From: Hydrotaea diabolus
Taxonomy: Eukaryota; Arthropoda; Insecta; Diptera; Muscidae
Assembly: GCA_963513945.1 (NCBI GenBank)
Contig: OY740716.1
Coordinates: 212,837,646-212,901,645 of the forward strand
Reading direction: 5' to 3'
DNA length: 64,000 nucleotides
Shown: one piece after another, positions 62,985 through 64,000 of the stretch
Position numbering within the stretch: the first letter of the stretch is position 1
Layout of the letters: every line of letters starts with the position of its first letter
The notes under the pieces: model-generated
Databases searched by the model: none
What the model saw: only the letters and a program-made list of their open reading frames with translations
What the model was told of the DNA's origin: nothing
Translations under genes and position numbers: made by a program

Positions 62985-64000
62985 CACGCAGAGAAAAGAT
63001 ATGATTACTACATGGTCATCGCAACAAAAATATGTCCACTACAATAATATCATGTTCGTCGCAACCATAGTATTGTTTTTTGAATTTAATTTTGACCACA
63101 GTATGATTGCGGCAATATTAATATTGTTGAAATGTAACAATAGTATTATTGCCAAATTTAGAAAAGAAAATATGGTTGTAGCAGCCATATGAACATGGAT
63201 GGTGCAACAAAAGTTATGTTGTTTAAAATTAACGTTAACAATAATATGATTACGGCAATCATACCGTGTGTTTGCGAATATGAAGATTTTATAGAGCATA
63301 CATATATGTGTGTGCGTATGTTTTTTTGATATACAAAAAAAACACATATAAGTAAAGTGCATGGTTGTTGTCCATTATAAAAAACTACAACAATCGGAAG
63401 GTAGTTCGTGGGATTTTTATTGTGTTTACTTTGTTCGATGAAATACTCTACTACCGAATGGTTCTCGTTTATTTAAAATGTCTGCACTAAAGTATATAGC
63501 CATTGATCATGGCTTTATCACAGTCGTTACTTGGGGTCTACGGATGGTGAAGAAGCATTCACCCCTGCTGGCAACTAAAAGTATTTTCGACTGCCGGTGT
63601 AATACTCGTATATATTTTTGTTCTTGAATGAAATGTTCAATAAAAACATGGCCTCAAATCTGGCTAAGAACTAATAATAATGGAATTTAAAATAACTTGA
63701 TAAAAATCTCGATTTTTGAATAACAAAATTACACAATCCTAGTAAATAATTTTGGAGGTCATAGTGTGGTTGAGTGTGAATCATACTATGGTTGTGGGAA
63801 TCATAGTATGGTTAAGTGTGAATCATACTATGGTTGTGAGGATTATAATATGCCTATATGAGAAACATACTATGGTTGTGAGGATCATAATATGGTAGTG
63901 AAGATAATATTATGGTTGAGTGTGAATCATACTATTGTTTTGAGGATCATAGTATGGTTGTAGAGATCATAGTATGGTTGAGTGTGAATCATACTATGGT
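62985..64000. mobile_element. Minisatellite MITE, copy 6 (runs off the window)
   Basis: Starts CACGCAGAGAAAAGATATGA and carries the long core with CCCTGCTGGCAACTAAAAGT at 63562 and the TG-rich stretch at 63305. The right arm minisatellite begins at about 63755 and continues past the end of the window. Confidence 0.85.

Overview
This is nuclear DNA of a higher fly (Brachycera, perhaps a calyptrate; inferred). The grounds are AT-rich sequence, a fly-like start context at the one clear gene, and a transposon content (mariner, maT, rosa and Transib relatives) typical of Diptera. Nothing bacterial is present: no operons, ribosome binding sites, CRISPR arrays or replication origins. Only one intact protein-coding gene is supported: an intronless gene for the axonemal coiled-coil protein CFAP53 (30891-32429, + strand). 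It is probably used in sperm flagella and ciliated sensory neurons. A few exon-like or signal-peptide-like reading frames (7482, 49627, 54938, 58085, 61113) are listed with low confidence.

Nearly everything else recognisable is Class II DNA transposons, all decayed, and no LTR or non-LTR retrotransposon was recognised. Coding families are: four mariner families (called A to D here); four maT (DD37D) copies; about fifteen rosa (DD41D) elements or fragments in several subfamilies; and three Transib (RAG1-like) elements with 5-bp CGNCG target duplications. Non-coding families include two PIF/Harbinger-type elements, a hAT-type MITE with ~130-bp inverted repeats, six copies of a ~1-kb MITE full of a CATAGTATGG-type minisatellite, and several smaller repeat families seen two or three times.

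Layout: 0-5 kb, mariner-A, a rosa end, then a three-level nest (rosa containing maT containing a Harbinger-like element). 5.9-6.9 kb, minisatellite MITE. 8-11.2 kb, rosa pieces and maT. 13-15.8 kb, mariner-C with four guests. 16.2-18.7 kb, rosa, maT, rosa. 20.9-23.9 kb, back-to-back mariner-D followed by mariner-B. 25.2-26 kb, MITE. 28.5-30.3 kb, foldback repeat and rosa. 30.9-32.4 kb, CFAP53. 33.2-39.6 kb, rosa with Transib and mariner-A guests, then mariner-C, rosa and a foldback repeat. 42.8-48.9 kb, one rosa element split by two Transibs and a tandem MITE pair. 50.4-53.3 kb, hAT MITE, maT, rosa. 53.3-54.9 kb, degenerate tandem repeats and MITE. 55.2-61.1 kb, rosa, mariner-D and two mariner-B copies. 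61.8-64 kb, MITE, rosa fragment and a sixth minisatellite MITE running off the window.

The main interest is stratigraphy. Target duplications and uninterrupted relatives elsewhere in the window let many insertions be ordered in time. The Transib insertions all use CGNCG sites within rosa elements, and one rearranged rosa form with its 3' end copied onto both termini has clearly spread.
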